Source: Polymorphobacter multimanifer (GTDB taxonomy: Bacteria > Pseudomonadota > Alphaproteobacteria > Sphingomonadales > Sphingomonadaceae). From it: a DNA stretch of 64,000 nucleotides. The first letter of the stretch is position 1. The number at the start of each line of letters is the position of its first letter. The DNA lies in assembly GCF_014205635.1 (NCBI RefSeq), contig NZ_JACIIV010000013.1:1-64000 (forward strand), in the 5' to 3' direction. The translations under genes and the position numbers were made by a program. The notes beneath the pieces are model-generated. The model was not told where the DNA came from. It did no database searches and saw nothing but the letters and a program-made list of their open reading frames with translations. Of this stretch, positions 19,743-29,543 are shown in pieces.

Positions 19743-20963
19743 CTAGGCCACAGCGGGGCGCCCGGCGCCGAGCGCTATGGCGCGGCTGAAGATGACCAAG
19801 GCGACGAGGCTGAAGCCGATGGCGAGCAGATAGGGCGCGCCGGGGAAGTAGATCGGTGCGGCTCTCGACGAGAAGGCGGCGAAGCTCTGGGTCATCAGCG
19901 GTGGCCCCACGATCGCAGCGAGGCTCTGCAGGCTGGCAACGGCCCCTTGCAGCTCGCCCTGTTCGGAGGGGGCGGTGCCGGCCGACATCAGCGATTGCAG
20001 CGACGGGAACACCAGCCCCTGCAGCGCCGCGACGACGATGCCGAGGTACATGATCCACGGCGCCACGGCGAAAGCATAGCAGAGATAGCCGCCGATGCCC
20101 GAAATGACCCCGGCGATGACGATGTTGCGGGCGCCATAGCGCGGGATCAGCCGCCGAGCGAGCACCCCCTGCACGAGCGCGCCGACGATGCCAACGGCCG
20201 CGAGGCTCCAGCCGACCTCGCCGGGCGTCCAGTCGAAGCGCTCGATCGTGTAGTAATTCCAGGTGGCGTAAAGCGACTGGTAGCCGATGGTCCAGACCAG
20301 CACGGTGAGGCCGAGCATCAGCACCATGGGGGCCGACGCGCGGAAGCGGATGAGCGCGCCGACCGGGTTGGCACGCCGCCAGTTGAAGGGGCGGCGGTTT
20401 TCGGCTGCCAGGCTTTCGGGGAGGACGAAATAGCCGTAGGCGACATTGGTGAACGCCAGCCCGGCCGCAAGGAAGAACGGCAGCCGCTCGCCCCAACCGG
20501 CGACGATGCCGCCGAGTGCCGGGCCGATGATGAAGCCGAAGCCGAACGCCATGCCGATGAGGCCGAAATTGGGGCCGCGTTTTTCCGGCGGCGAGATGTC
20601 GGCGATATAGGCATAGGCGGTGGAGAAGCTGGCGCCGGTGACGCCGGCGAAGAAGCGCGCCACAACGAGCCAGGTGAGCGTGGGCGCATAGGCCATCACC
20701 AGATAATCGACCCCGAAGGCAAACAGGCTGGCGAGCAGCACCGGGCGTCGGCCGAACCGGTCCGACAGGCCGCCGATGATGGGGCCGCAGATGAACTGGG
20801 TGACGGCATACAGCAGCATGATCATGCCGCTGACTTCAGCGGCCCCGGCGAAGCTCTTGCCGGTGAGGCTGACGATCAGCCCCGGCATCACCGGCACGAT
20901 GATCCCGAAGCCGATGGCATCGATGAGGACGGTGACGAAGATGAAGGCGAGCGCGCGGTTCAT
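19743..20963 (-). CDS. MFS efflux transporter, TetA-like
   Basis: 406-residue major facilitator with about twelve membrane segments. Motif A is GGLSDRFGRRPVLL (about 64-77), and the N terminus IDAIGFGIIVPVMPGL is characteristic of the TCR/Tet family of drug:proton antiporters. Substrate is unknown and tetracycline resistance should not be assumed. It starts 16 bases after purK and may be cotranscribed with purEK. No strong ribosome site is visible. Confidence 0.8.
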   Translation of the reverse strand: MNRALAFIFVTVLIDAIGFGIIVPVMPGLIVSLTGKSFAGAAEVSGMIMLLYAVTQFICGPIIGGLSDRFGRRPVLLASLFAFGVDYLVMAYAPTLTWLVVARFFAGVTGASFSTAYAYIADISPPEKRGPNFGLIGMAFGFGFIIGPALGGIVAGWGERLPFFLAAGLAFTNVAYGYFVLPESLAAENRRPFNWRRANPVGALIRFRASAPMVLMLGLTVLVWTIGYQSLYATWNYYTIERFDWTPGEVGWSLAAVGIVGALVQGVLARRLIPRYGARNIVIAGVISGIGGYLCYAFAVAPWIMYLGIVVAALQGLVFPSLQSLMSAGTAPSEQGELQGAVASLQSLAAIVGPPLMTQSFAAFSSRAAPIYFPGAPYLLAIGFSLVALVIFSRAIALGAGRPAVA

Positions 20964-20979
20964 GCGGTGTGGGCGGGCA

Positions 20980-22065
20980 TCATGGCAGCAGCGAGAGCCA
21001 GGTCACATGCCCCATCTTGCGACCCGGCTGCACGGCGGCCTTGCCGTAGAGGTGGAGATGCGCTTCCGGATCGGCGAGCAGCCGCGCCCAGTCATGTACC
21101 TCCTCGCCGAGCAGGTTCTGCATGCGGATTTCCCGCGCGGTGAGGTCCGGCGCGCCGAGCGGCAGGCCGCAGACGGCGCGGACATGGTTTTCGAACTGCG
21201 AGGCGCGGGCACCTTCGATCGTCCAGTGGCCGCTGTTGTGGACGCGCGGCGCGATCTCGTTGAAGCGCGGGCCATCGGCGGTTGCGAAGAATTCGAGCGT
21301 CAGCACGCCGACATGGCCGAGCGCATGCGCCACCCGCTCGGCGATGGCGCGGGCCTCCGGCACCTGGCGCAGCACCGCCGGCGGGGCGGGGACATGGCTG
21401 GAGGCAAGGACGCCCTTCACATGGCGGTTCTCGGCCACCGGCCAGTGGCAGATGGCCCCATCCAGCCCACGGGCGAGGATGATGCTGAATTCATGGGAGT
21501 ATTCGAGCCAGGCCTCGAGGATGGCGGGGCTGCCGCGCATCGCGGCAAAGGCCTGGTCGGCATCGGCGGGGGTGGTGATGCGCGCCTGGCCCTTGCCGTC
21601 ATAGCCCATGCGGCGGGTCTTGAGGACCGAGGGACAACCGATGCCTGCAAGGGCGGCATCGAGATCGGCGCGGCTGTCCACCGCGGCATGGCCGGCGGCG
21701 CGGCCGCCGTGCGCCTCGGCGAAGCGCTTTTCCGCCAGTCGGTCCTGCGCCACTTCGAGGCTCTCGGCGCCGGGGCGAACCGGCACGAGTGTGGCGAGGT
21801 GGCGGACGGCGGCAGTGTCGACATTCTCGAACTCATAGGTCGCGACGTCGATCTCGTCGGCGAAGGCTTCGAGGGCGGCGAAATCGGTATAGTCGGCGCG
21901 GGTGACGCGCGCGGCGACGTCCCCGGCCGGCACTTCGGCTTCGGGTGCGAAGATGTGGCAGCGATAGCCCATGTTGGCGGCGGCGAGCGCGAGCATGCGG
22001 CCGAGCTGGCCGCCGCCGAGGATGCCGATGGTGGAGCCCGGGGGAATCATCGGAGACGTGCTCAC
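20980..22065 (-). CDS. purK: N5-carboxyaminoimidazole ribonucleotide synthase
   Basis: ATP-grasp enzyme of purine synthesis that carboxylates AIR with bicarbonate. The glycine-rich [13 protein letters not shown] is at the N terminus, and the ATP-grasp core includes [12 protein letters not shown] and [18 protein letters not shown]. Length (361 aa) is normal. The likely start is GTG at 22065, which overlaps the purE stop as GTGA; an internal ATG at 22050 is an alternative. Confidence 0.95.
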   Translation of the reverse strand: MSTSPMIPPGSTIGILGGGQLGRMLALAAANMGYRCHIFAPEAEVPAGDVAARVTRADYTDFAALEAFADEIDVATYEFENVDTAAVRHLATLVPVRPGAESLEVAQDRLAEKRFAEAHGGRAAGHAAVDSRADLDAALAGIGCPSVLKTRRMGYDGKGQARITTPADADQAFAAMRGSPAILEAWLEYSHEFSIILARGLDGAICHWPVAENRHVKGVLASSHVPAPPAVLRQVPEARAIAERVAHALGHVGVLTLEFFATADGPRFNEIAPRVHNSGHWTIEGARASQFENHVRAVCGLPLGAPDLTAREIRMQNLLGEEVHDWARLLADPEAHLHLYGKAAVQPGRKMGHVTWLSLLP

Positions 22066-22556
22066 GGCAGCCGATCGGTTGGGGTGTCGGCAACGCTTGC
22101 GGTCTGGGCGGCGCGCCAAGCATCTAGGCGTGACGCGAGCGCCTCGTCGGTGGTGGCGAGCATCGCGGCGGCGAGGAGCGCTGCGTTGATGGCGCCTGCC
22201 TTGCCGATGGCCAGCGTGCCGACGGGGATGCCGGCGGGCATCTGGACGATGGAATAGAGGCTGTCGACGCCGGACAGCGCCCTGGATTCGACCGGCACGC
22301 CGAGGACCGGCAGCCGGGTGAGTGCGGCCGCCATGCCGGGCAGGTGCGCTGCCCCGCCGGCCCCGGCAATGATGCAGCGCAGGCCGCGCGTCACCGCGCT
22401 GCCGGCATAGTCGTAAAGCCGCTGCGGGGTGCGGTGGGCGCTGACAACGCGGACTTCGTGGGCCACGCCGAGCTTTTCAAGGGTTTCGGCGGCATGGCAC
22501 ATTGTTGCCCAGTCCGACGTCGATCCCATGATGATGCCCACCAATGGCTGCGTCAC
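22062..22556 (-). CDS. purE: N5-carboxyaminoimidazole ribonucleotide mutase
   Basis: 164-residue PurE, which isomerises N5-CAIR to CAIR. Class I motifs are visible: GSTSDW near the N terminus, VVSAHRTP and [11 protein letters not shown]. It forms an operon with purK by a 4-base overlap. The 78 bases before it, up to the porin gene stop, carry no other gene. Confidence 0.95.
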   Translation of the reverse strand: MTQPLVGIIMGSTSDWATMCHAAETLEKLGVAHEVRVVSAHRTPQRLYDYAGSAVTRGLRCIIAGAGGAAHLPGMAAALTRLPVLGVPVESRALSGVDSLYSIVQMPAGIPVGTLAIGKAGAINAALLAAAMLATTDEALASRLDAWRAAQTASVADTPTDRLP

Positions 22557-22634
22557 CGCACCCTCCCACCTGTCCGGAAAGGCCGGACGAAAGGCGGGGA
22601 CATTAGCCGGGACGGGGCGAAAGGCAATGTGCGA

Positions 22635-23378
22635 TCAGAAGCCGGCGCCGACGCTGACGAGCACCCCTGTGCCGGCGATGCGGCTGCCGCGCGGGGTGCG
22701 GAGCAGCGCATCGGCACGCTCGGAAAGGTCGGTGCCGGTGACGGCGGCACCGATGGAGAAGGGGCCGGTGGCGTAGGTGGCACCCAGCCGCCAATCCCAG
22801 GCGCGCGCCGAGCCGAGCAAGGCCCCTGCCCCGCCGAGCCCGGGACGCCCGCGCGAATGGCCGATGCGGGCATCTAGGGCGAGCGGCGTGCCGATGATGT
22901 CGGCATGGGCAGCCCCCCAGGTGTAGAGATTGCTGCCGCGCCGTGAGGTGGCACTGGCCAATCCGCGCTGTGGCGGCGCCCAGGCGGTGCCGGCGGTCAG
23001 CCGCAGCGGGCCGATGCCACCCGAGATTTTCGCCTGTGCTTCAGCGACGCTCGCGGGCGCGTCGGCATCGATGAAGTTGTAGAGTGTCACCCCCAGATCG
23101 AGCGACGCCAGCCCGAGCGACTGGCGCACCCCGGCACTGATGTCGACCTCGGCTTCGGCGCCGCCGAAGCGGCCCCAGCCGCTGAGGGAGGCGGCAAAGG
23201 CCTCGGCATAGACGATGCCGAGATCGACACCGAGCCGGGCCGTGGCAGCCGGCTTGGCATCGGAGCGCGAAATGCCGCGGAAGCGATAGTCCGACACCAC
23301 CATCGCCTCGCCGGACACGATGGGGGCCGCCTGAACGGGGGCAGCGACAAGGGCGAGAAGCAGGGCAACACGGATCAT
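22635..23378 (-). CDS. TorF-family outer-membrane protein
   Basis: 247 residues beginning with a clear signal peptide (MIRVALLLALVAAPVQAAP), followed by repeated amphipathic beta strands and a C-terminal aromatic (ending GAGF), as in beta barrels. The early SGEAMVVSDYRFRGISRSD segment is typical of the TorF/Gcw_chp putative porins of sphingomonads and other Proteobacteria. The frame is open upstream, but Met at 23378 starts the signal peptide. Substrate unknown. Confidence 0.75.
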   Translation of the reverse strand: MIRVALLLALVAAPVQAAPIVSGEAMVVSDYRFRGISRSDAKPAATARLGVDLGIVYAEAFAASLSGWGRFGGAEAEVDISAGVRQSLGLASLDLGVTLYNFIDADAPASVAEAQAKISGGIGPLRLTAGTAWAPPQRGLASATSRRGSNLYTWGAAHADIIGTPLALDARIGHSRGRPGLGGAGALLGSARAWDWRLGATYATGPFSIGAAVTGTDLSERADALLRTPRGSRIAGTGVLVSVGAGF

Positions 23379-23409
23379 CCTGCTCGACTGCCGCAGTGGC
23401 TTCGCCGGG

Positions 23410-24756
23410 TCAACCGCCAGCACGGGCGGCTGCATCGGCCCTTGCGGTCACCGCAGCGCCTTCGGCGGTCAGGCGCAGGCTGGCGCGCCAGAAGAAGAAG
23501 GCGGGCAGCAGCCCCAGCCAGGCGGCCCCCCACAGCACCCAGCGCACACTCTCCGCCCCCGCCAGCGGCTGGAAGGCATCGGACATCATGCCGAAGAACA
23601 GCGGACCGAGGCCGAGACCGATGAGGTTCTGCGCGAACACCAGCGTGGCCGTGGCGACGGCGCGCGCTTCCTTGCGGACCAGCCCCTGCACTGCGGCATA
23701 GGCGGGGCCATAGTACATCGAGTTGAAGATGGTGGGCACCACCAGCAAGGCGAGCGCCATCTGCCAGCTGGTGGCGTTATAGGCGACGAAGAGGATGGGG
23801 GCGGCGATCACCATGCCGATGGCGGGCGCGGTGAGCATGTGGCGCTTGTCGGTGCGGGCGAACCTGTCCGACACCCAGCCGCCGGCCCAGGTGCCAAGCA
23901 GGCTGGAAAGACCGGCGACAATGCCGAGCGTGAGCCCGGTCTCGCCCGGCGTGAGGCCGAAGCTGCGGATGAAGAAGATGGCGGACCAGGCGGTCTTGCC
24001 ATAGCCGAGGAAGGCGACAAGCCCGGAGGCGATGGCGAGCAGCACGAAGGCGCGGCTCGAGAAGACCTCGCGGAGTGCCGCACCCGCCGAAAGTGCCGGC
24101 GGGGCCTTGGTGGTCGTTATCAGCCCGGCGCGGCGCGGATCGCGGAGCGCGAACCAGACGAAGGCGGCGAGCAGCACGCCGGGAAGGCCGACGACGAGGA
24201 ACGCCGAGCGCCAGCCGACAGAGTCCGCAAGCAGGCCGCCAATGACCATGCCGAGCAGCGAGCCGATCGGGATGCCCATGCCGTAGAAGGCGATGGCGCC
24301 GGCACGACGCTCGGGCGGCACGGCGTCGGCGATCAGGCTGTGGGCTGCCGGGGTGCAGCCGGCCTCGCCAACGCCGACACCGACGCGGGCGAGGAGCAGC
24401 TGGGCGAAGTTCTGCGCCAGCCCGCACACCGCGGTCATGCCCGACCAGAGCAGCAGCGACACGCTGATCAGGCCGACGCGGTTGGCCTGCGGCCGGTCGG
24501 CATAGCGGGCGATGGGGATGCCGAGTATGGCATAAAAGAGTGCGAAAGCGAGGCCGGTCATCAGGCCGAGCTGGGTGTCGGACAGCCCGAGATCGCGCTT
24601 GATCGGCTCGGCGAGGATGGTGACGATCTGCCGATCGAGGAAGTTGAGGATATAGACGGTGAGCAACGTGCCCAGCAGCAGCCGTTCGGAGGTGACGCGC
24701 GTCTGCCCCGCGGCGATGGTGCCTGCGACTGACCCGGCAACTGGTTCCGACGCCAT
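23410..24756 (-). CDS. MFS transporter, spinster-like
   Basis: 448-residue major facilitator. It has NFLDRQIVTILAEPIKRDLGLSDTQLGLM at the first helix, as in spinster-type transporters (sphingolipid or organic anion carriers in eukaryotes, mostly unassigned in bacteria), a motif-A-like RYADRPQANR, and about twelve membrane segments. ATG at 24756 has GGAAG shortly upstream; a Met at 24777 lacks one. Divergent from the CysQ-like operon by about 105 bases. Substrate unknown. Confidence 0.78.
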   Translation of the reverse strand: MASEPVAGSVAGTIAAGQTRVTSERLLLGTLLTVYILNFLDRQIVTILAEPIKRDLGLSDTQLGLMTGLAFALFYAILGIPIARYADRPQANRVGLISVSLLLWSGMTAVCGLAQNFAQLLLARVGVGVGEAGCTPAAHSLIADAVPPERRAGAIAFYGMGIPIGSLLGMVIGGLLADSVGWRSAFLVVGLPGVLLAAFVWFALRDPRRAGLITTTKAPPALSAGAALREVFSSRAFVLLAIASGLVAFLGYGKTAWSAIFFIRSFGLTPGETGLTLGIVAGLSSLLGTWAGGWVSDRFARTDKRHMLTAPAIGMVIAAPILFVAYNATSWQMALALLVVPTIFNSMYYGPAYAAVQGLVRKEARAVATATLVFAQNLIGLGLGPLFFGMMSDAFQPLAGAESVRWVLWGAAWLGLLPAFFFWRASLRLTAEGAAVTARADAAARAGG

Positions 24757-24860
24757 GCGTCTTCCTTCCCCGAACATTGGCTGCACCTCTGGCGGGAGCA
24801 TGCCTCCTCTCAAGACTGCCGGGCTGGCGCGCTGCTGGCAAGCGCCGTAGTGGCTTTTGG

Positions 24861-25616
24861 ATGACCGCATCGATGACAATGTTTGCAGACGATGTCCGAC
24901 TGGCGCGGAGCCTGGCCATTGCTGCGGGCAATCTGCTGCTGGCGTTGCGGCGTGACCAGCGGCTGCAGGGCGAGGCGCTCGGCAAGGCGGGCGATCGCCA
25001 GGCCAACACGCTGATCCTCGATGCCCTGCGCGCGGCGCGGCCCGATGATGCAATCCTTTCCGAAGAATCGGTCGATCATCCGGCGCGGCTGGCGGCGCGG
25101 CGGGTGTGGATCATCGATCCGGTCGATGGCACGCGCGAATTTGCCGAGCGGCGCGATGACTGGGCGGTGCATGTGGGGCTGGCGGTGGACGGCATGCCGA
25201 CGGCGGGGGCCGTGGCGCTGCCGGCGTTCGGCCGCTGCCATGACAGTTTGGAGCCGCCTGCCCTTCACGACGAGGCGCGGCCGCTGCGCCTGCTCGTCAG
25301 CCGCACCCGACCACCGGTGATAGCATTGCGTGCCGCCCCGCTGCTCGGCGCCACGCTGATGCCGATGGGGAGTGCCGGGGCGAAGGTGATGGCGGTGATG
25401 AACGGCGAGGCCGAGCTGTATCTTCACGCCGGCGGCCAGTCGGAATGGGACAGTTGCGCGCCCTTTGCTGTGGCGCTGGCGGCCGGGCTGCACTGTTCGC
25501 GGCTCGATGGCAGTCCGGTCACCTACAATCACGCACAGCCGTTGGTGCCCGATCTGATCGTCTGCCACCGATCGCGCGCTGCGGGGGCACTGGCGTTGCT
25601 GGCATCGCTCGGCTGA
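24861..25616 (+). CDS. cysQ: CysQ/inositol-phosphatase family protein
   Basis: 251 residues of the inositol monophosphatase superfamily. Metal ligands are in WIIDPVDGTREF and in SEWDSCAP near the C terminus. It lacks an obvious full substrate-specific signature, so it may be 3'(2'),5'-bisphosphate nucleotidase (PAP recycling) or another sugar/inositol phosphatase. Chosen start ATG 24861; ATGs at 24873 and 24879 are alternatives. First gene of a five-gene rightward operon. Confidence 0.7.
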   Translation: MTASMTMFADDVRLARSLAIAAGNLLLALRRDQRLQGEALGKAGDRQANTLILDALRAARPDDAILSEESVDHPARLAARRVWIIDPVDGTREFAERRDDWAVHVGLAVDGMPTAGAVALPAFGRCHDSLEPPALHDEARPLRLLVSRTRPPVIALRAAPLLGATLMPMGSAGAKVMAVMNGEAELYLHAGGQSEWDSCAPFAVALAAGLHCSRLDGSPVTYNHAQPLVPDLIVCHRSRAAGALALLASLG

Positions 25617-25621
25617 CGCCC

Positions 25622-26770
25622 GTGCGGGTGCTGACCTTTCTCCACGCCTTCGGTCCCGGCGGCGTGGAGCGCGATGCGCTGCGGCTGCTGCAGGCGCTGA
25701 CGGCCGCCGGCCCAAGCGAGCAAGCGATGGATGTGCCGCTGGTGATGGGGCGGCTGACAGGGCCGATGGCAGACGATGCGCGGGGGCTGGAGGTGCATGC
25801 GCTCGACGGCGCCTCCGACCGCACCGCCGGTTATGAGACGCTGTGGATGATCGCGAAGCTGCCGGCGCAGATCAGGGCGCTGCGGCCCGATGTGCTGTTC
25901 TGCCCCGGAAATGCCTATGCGGTGGTGGCGGCGGCCATGCGGCTGTGGCTGGGGCGGCGCTGCCCGCCGATCGTGATCAAGATCAGCAACGATCTTGAAC
26001 GCCGCGACCTGCCGGTGCCGGTGCGCTGGGGCTATCACCTTTGGGTGCGGCTGCAGATGCGGTTGTTCGATGCCGTTATCGCCATGGCGCCGGCGGCGGT
26101 GGAGGAGATAAGCCGGATCGGCCGGATCGCGCCGGACAGGATCACCATGATTCCCAACCCCTGTTTCTCGGAAGCCGAGCTTGGGCGGCTGGCGGCCACC
26201 GCTGCTGCACGCAGGCCCGCGGCGCAGGGCACGCGCTTTCTCTGCATCGGGCGGCTGGCACGGCAGAAGAACATGGCCAATTTGCTGCGCGCGTTTGCCG
26301 ATGCTGCCGGGCCGGATGACCGGCTGACGATCATCGGCGAGGGCGGGGCGCGGGCGGCGCTGGAGGCGCTGGCGGAGGAGCTTGGTATCGACGCGCGCGT
26401 GTCGATGCCCGGCCATCTGTCCGATCCGGTGCCGGCGATGGCGGCGCATGATGTGTTCGTGCTGGCATCGGACTATGAAGGGCTGGGCGTGGTGGTGCTC
26501 GAAGCGCTTGCCGCCGGGCTGCCGGTGGTGGCGACCGACTGCAGCATCAACATGGCCGACCTGCTCGCCGAGGGGCGCGGGTTGCTGGTGCCGGTGCGGG
26601 ACCCGGCGGCGCTTGGGGCCGCGATGCAGGTGATGGCGGCGCGGGTGCGCGCCGGAGACGGCCCTGATCCGGCGGCGATGCTGGCCATGGCGCGGGCATT
26701 CACGGTCGAGAAAGGATTGCCGGCGCATCGGGCCTTGTTTGCGGGAACGAGTCGGCATGCCGCTTCGTAG
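25622..26770 (+). CDS. GT4-type glycosyltransferase
   Basis: 382 residues from a GTG at 25622, five bases after the phosphatase stop; the longer frame overlaps that gene and is rejected. Motifs: HAFGPGGVERDALRLL at the N terminus (G-G-V/A-E loop for lipid-linked acceptors), CIGRLARQKNMANLL before the donor domain and SDYEGLGVVVLEALAAGLPVV for donor binding. It likely glycosylates an envelope lipid or glycan. Partners downstream include a flippase-like membrane protein. Confidence 0.83.
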   Translation: MRVLTFLHAFGPGGVERDALRLLQALTAAGPSEQAMDVPLVMGRLTGPMADDARGLEVHALDGASDRTAGYETLWMIAKLPAQIRALRPDVLFCPGNAYAVVAAAMRLWLGRRCPPIVIKISNDLERRDLPVPVRWGYHLWVRLQMRLFDAVIAMAPAAVEEISRIGRIAPDRITMIPNPCFSEAELGRLAATAAARRPAAQGTRFLCIGRLARQKNMANLLRAFADAAGPDDRLTIIGEGGARAALEALAEELGIDARVSMPGHLSDPVPAMAAHDVFVLASDYEGLGVVVLEALAAGLPVVATDCSINMADLLAEGRGLLVPVRDPAALGAAMQVMAARVRAGDGPDPAAMLAMARAFTVEKGLPAHRALFAGTSRHAAS

Positions 26771-26815
26771 AGTCGCGAAAATGCCATATTGCGGTCCTAG
26801 GGCCGCAGGCGTGCA

Positions 26816-27757
26816 ATGAAGGCAGACCAACGCGTGTTGACAGCCAATCCCGGCGCCGCTCCCCCAGCTGCCGCCACCATCATCGACCCCAAGCCGCTTG
26901 CTGTTCCGCAGCGCAGCTGGACCTGGTGGCTGGGGGCTGCCATTTCGCTGGCAGTGCTTGTCGTTTCGGTGCGCGAGCTGGCACGGGTCGATCTGTCGGA
27001 GGTCATGGCGATGGTGCCGGCGTCGCCGGCGTTCTGGCTGGTGTTCGCGCTTGCCTATTTCGTGCCGGCGGCGACCGATTTTGCGATCTTCCGGCGGCTG
27101 TGGCGGATCCCGGCAGACGGCTTTACCGCGCTGGTGCGCAAGATGATCGGCAACGAGTTGCTGCTGGGTTATGTCGGCGAGGTGTATTTCTACACCTGGG
27201 CGCGGCGGCGCACCGAGATGGTGAGCACGCCGTTCGGCGCCATCAAGGATGTCGCGATCCTGTCGGCGTTGATGGGCAATGCCGTCACGCTGGTCATGCT
27301 GGTGGTTGCGGCACCGCTGCTGGCGACGCTTTCGTTCGGGATCGAAGCGAAGACGCTTGCCGGTTCGATCGGCGTCGTGCTGGTCACTTCCAGCCTGCTG
27401 ATATTCTTCCGCAAGGCGCTGTTCAGCCTCCCCGGTGCCGATCTGCGCTTCGCGGGGATGATGCATCTGGTGCGCATCCTGGTGAGCACGGCGCTGGTGG
27501 CGGTGTGCTGGCATCTGGTGCTGCCACAGGTGGCGCTGCAATGGTGGCTGATGCTGGCGGCGTGCCGGCTGTTGCTGTCGCGGCTGCCGCTGATGCCCAA
27601 CAAGGATATCGTCTTTGCCGGGCTGGCAGTGTTCATGATCGGCCATGACGCCGAGATCGGCGCGCTGATGACGATGATGGCGAGCATCACGCTTGCGGCG
27701 CATCTGGCGCTCGGGCTCGTGCTGAGCCTTGTCGAGCCGCTGGGCATGAAGCGTTGA
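26816..27757 (+). CDS. Polytopic membrane protein (LPG synthase/flippase-like)
   Basis: 313 residues with about seven to eight hydrophobic segments. The arrangement and the YVGEVYFYTWARRR surroundings recall the membrane domain of lysylphosphatidylglycerol synthetases and the related UPF0104 family, some of which flip lipids; the cytoplasmic aminoacyl-transferase domain is absent. Placed between two glycosyltransferases, it could move a glycolipid across the inner membrane. This is inference from context. Its stop overlaps the next start. Confidence 0.55.
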   Translation: MKADQRVLTANPGAAPPAAATIIDPKPLAVPQRSWTWWLGAAISLAVLVVSVRELARVDLSEVMAMVPASPAFWLVFALAYFVPAATDFAIFRRLWRIPADGFTALVRKMIGNELLLGYVGEVYFYTWARRRTEMVSTPFGAIKDVAILSALMGNAVTLVMLVVAAPLLATLSFGIEAKTLAGSIGVVLVTSSLLIFFRKALFSLPGADLRFAGMMHLVRILVSTALVAVCWHLVLPQVALQWWLMLAACRLLLSRLPLMPNKDIVFAGLAVFMIGHDAEIGALMTMMASITLAAHLALGLVLSLVEPLGMKR

Positions 27758-28302
27758 AGCGGCTGCTGCTGGCTCCGCTGACGCTGTTGCTGGTTGCTGC
27801 CGACCTGCCGAAGGAAGGCCAGCCGGGGTATTTGCCGAGCACCCCCGATCTGGGCAAGAGGGAGGCGCAATGCGGCACGCCCGAGAATGGCCCGGCGGTG
27901 ATCATCACCGTCGACGGGCTGAAGGACCGCGCCGGCAATCTCAAGGCCGAGCTCTACCCGGCCAATGACGATGATTTTCTCGAGGATGACAACAAACTGA
28001 TCATGGCGGGCAAGACGTTCAGGCGGGTCGAGGTGCCGGTGCCGAAGTCCGGCCCGGTGCAGCTGTGCGTCCGCATTCCCGGCCCCGGCGCCTATTCCTT
28101 CATCCTGCTGCATGACCGCGATGCCAACCGCAAGTTCGGGCTTTCCACCGATGGGGTGGGCTTTGCCGGCAACCCGAAGCTGGGGCTCTCCAAGCCCAGA
28201 GCCGCGAGTGCCCGCATTGAGGCCGGCAACGGCTTGACCCGAGTCAATGTGCGGATGAACTATCGGCGGGGGCTGTTCAATTTCGGCCCGATCGAACGCT
28301 GA
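27754..28302 (+). CDS. DUF2141 secreted protein
   Basis: 182 residues starting at a TTG that overlaps the previous stop (TTGA). A signal peptide (KRLLLAPLTLLLVAADLP) is followed by a DUF2141 region (VDGLKDRAGNLKAELYP ... CVRIPGPGAYSFILLHDRDANRK). DUF2141 proteins are small, secreted, of unknown role, and recur beside lipid or glycan genes in alphaproteobacteria. The start codon is unusual but forced by the frame and overlap. Confidence 0.75.
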   Translation: MKRLLLAPLTLLLVAADLPKEGQPGYLPSTPDLGKREAQCGTPENGPAVIITVDGLKDRAGNLKAELYPANDDDFLEDDNKLIMAGKTFRRVEVPVPKSGPVQLCVRIPGPGAYSFILLHDRDANRKFGLSTDGVGFAGNPKLGLSKPRAASARIEAGNGLTRVNVRMNYRRGLFNFGPIER

Positions 28303-28307
28303 GGCGG

Positions 28308-29486
28308 ATGCACATCGTCGATATCTCGGCGCTCTATTCCCCCACCGGGGGGGGCATCCGCACCTATACCCGCCGCAAATTGCAGACCGCCCAGCGCTTC
28401 GGTCACAGCCTGACGGTGGTGGCCCCCGGCAATGATGCGGCCGACGACATGGTGGCGCCCGGTGGCCGACTGCTCACGATCAAATCCCCGCATTTCCCGC
28501 TCGACAAGAGTTACTGCTATTTCGAGAGCGACGCGATCATCCGCCGGCTTCTGAACGAGCTGAAGCCCGATTTCGTCGAAGCGTCGAGCCCCTGGGGGAG
28601 CAGCACTTCGGTGGCGGAATGGCCAGGACGGGCTCCGCGCGCACTCATCATGCACGCCGATCCGCTCACCGCCTGGGCGTATCGCTGGTTCGAGCGGGTG
28701 GCGAAGCGCGAGACGATCGATCGGGGGTTCGACTGGTTCTGGCGGCATTTGCGGCGGATGGACGCCAGCTATGATGCGATCATCTCGGCGAGCAACAACT
28801 TGTCGGACCGGCTGGTGGCGGGCGGGCTGCAGCGGGTGCACACCATTCCCATGGGTGTCGAGCCGGGGTTCTTCTCGCCCGCCTTGCGCGATCCTGCCTT
28901 GCGGGCACGGCTGCTGGCGCGGTGCAACCTGCCCGAGACGGCGACACTGCTGGTCGGTGTGGGGCGTTTCAGCCCCGAAAAGCGCTGGCCGATGGTGATC
29001 GAAGGGGCAACGGCGGCCGGGGTGCGGCGCCCGTTGGGGCTTGTGATCATCGGCGATGGCCATGCCCGGCGCCGCGTGGTGCGCGCCGCCGACAACAACC
29101 CGCATATCCTGCTGCTTGCACCGCTGGGCGGCCGCGAGGAGATGGCGCAGGTGCTGGCGAGTGCCGACCTGCTGCTGCACGGGTCTTCGGCGGAAACCTA
29201 TGGCATGACGCCGGCGGAAGCGCGGGCTTCCGGACTGCCGATCATCGTGCCCGATGATGGGGCGGCGATCGACCAGCTGACGCCGGGTGCCGGCCTCGCC
29301 TATTCGGCAGGCGATCCGGCGCGCATGGCCGACACGATCGTTGCTGCCATCGACTCGCTGCCGGCGCTGCGGGCGGGGGCATTGGCCGATGCGGGGAATG
29401 TGCAGGAGATGGACCGGCATTTTGCCGAGCTGTTCGCGCTTTACGAAAGCCTGGTGACAGCCCCGGTGGCGGCGCGCGCGGCCTGA
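28308..29486 (+). CDS. GT4-type glycosyltransferase
   Basis: 392 residues. TGGGIRTYTRRK at the N terminus, GVGRFSPEKRWPMVIEG before the donor domain and HGSSAETYGMTPAEARASGLPII for the E-x7-E type donor site. It is related to glycosyltransferases acting on envelope glycolipids. It begins five bases after the DUF2141 stop and is the last gene before a strong hairpin. Confidence 0.83.
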   Translation: MHIVDISALYSPTGGGIRTYTRRKLQTAQRFGHSLTVVAPGNDAADDMVAPGGRLLTIKSPHFPLDKSYCYFESDAIIRRLLNELKPDFVEASSPWGSSTSVAEWPGRAPRALIMHADPLTAWAYRWFERVAKRETIDRGFDWFWRHLRRMDASYDAIISASNNLSDRLVAGGLQRVHTIPMGVEPGFFSPALRDPALRARLLARCNLPETATLLVGVGRFSPEKRWPMVIEGATAAGVRRPLGLVIIGDGHARRRVVRAADNNPHILLLAPLGGREEMAQVLASADLLLHGSSAETYGMTPAEARASGLPIIVPDDGAAIDQLTPGAGLAYSAGDPARMADTIVAAIDSLPALRAGALADAGNVQEMDRHFAELFALYESLVTAPVAARAA

Positions 29487-29491
29487 CGACA

Positions 29492-29526
29492 AAAGGCCGG
29501 CGCGGTCATCAACCACGCCGGCCTTT
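29492..29526. terminator. Bidirectional hairpin terminator
   Basis: An 11-base perfect stem, AAAGGCCGGCG (29492-29502) and CGCCGGCCTTT (29516-29526), with a 13-base loop. It lies between the end of the glycosyltransferase operon and the convergent DUF892 gene stop, so it could end both. The T-run is short, so Rho-independent efficiency is uncertain. Confidence 0.65.
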
Positions 29527-29543
29527 CGGTCAGGCTTCAGCGA

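Noticed and set aside
19743..20963. Calling the MFS gene a tetracycline resistance gene
   Set aside because: Only family-level similarity is visible; many TetA-like carriers transport other compounds.
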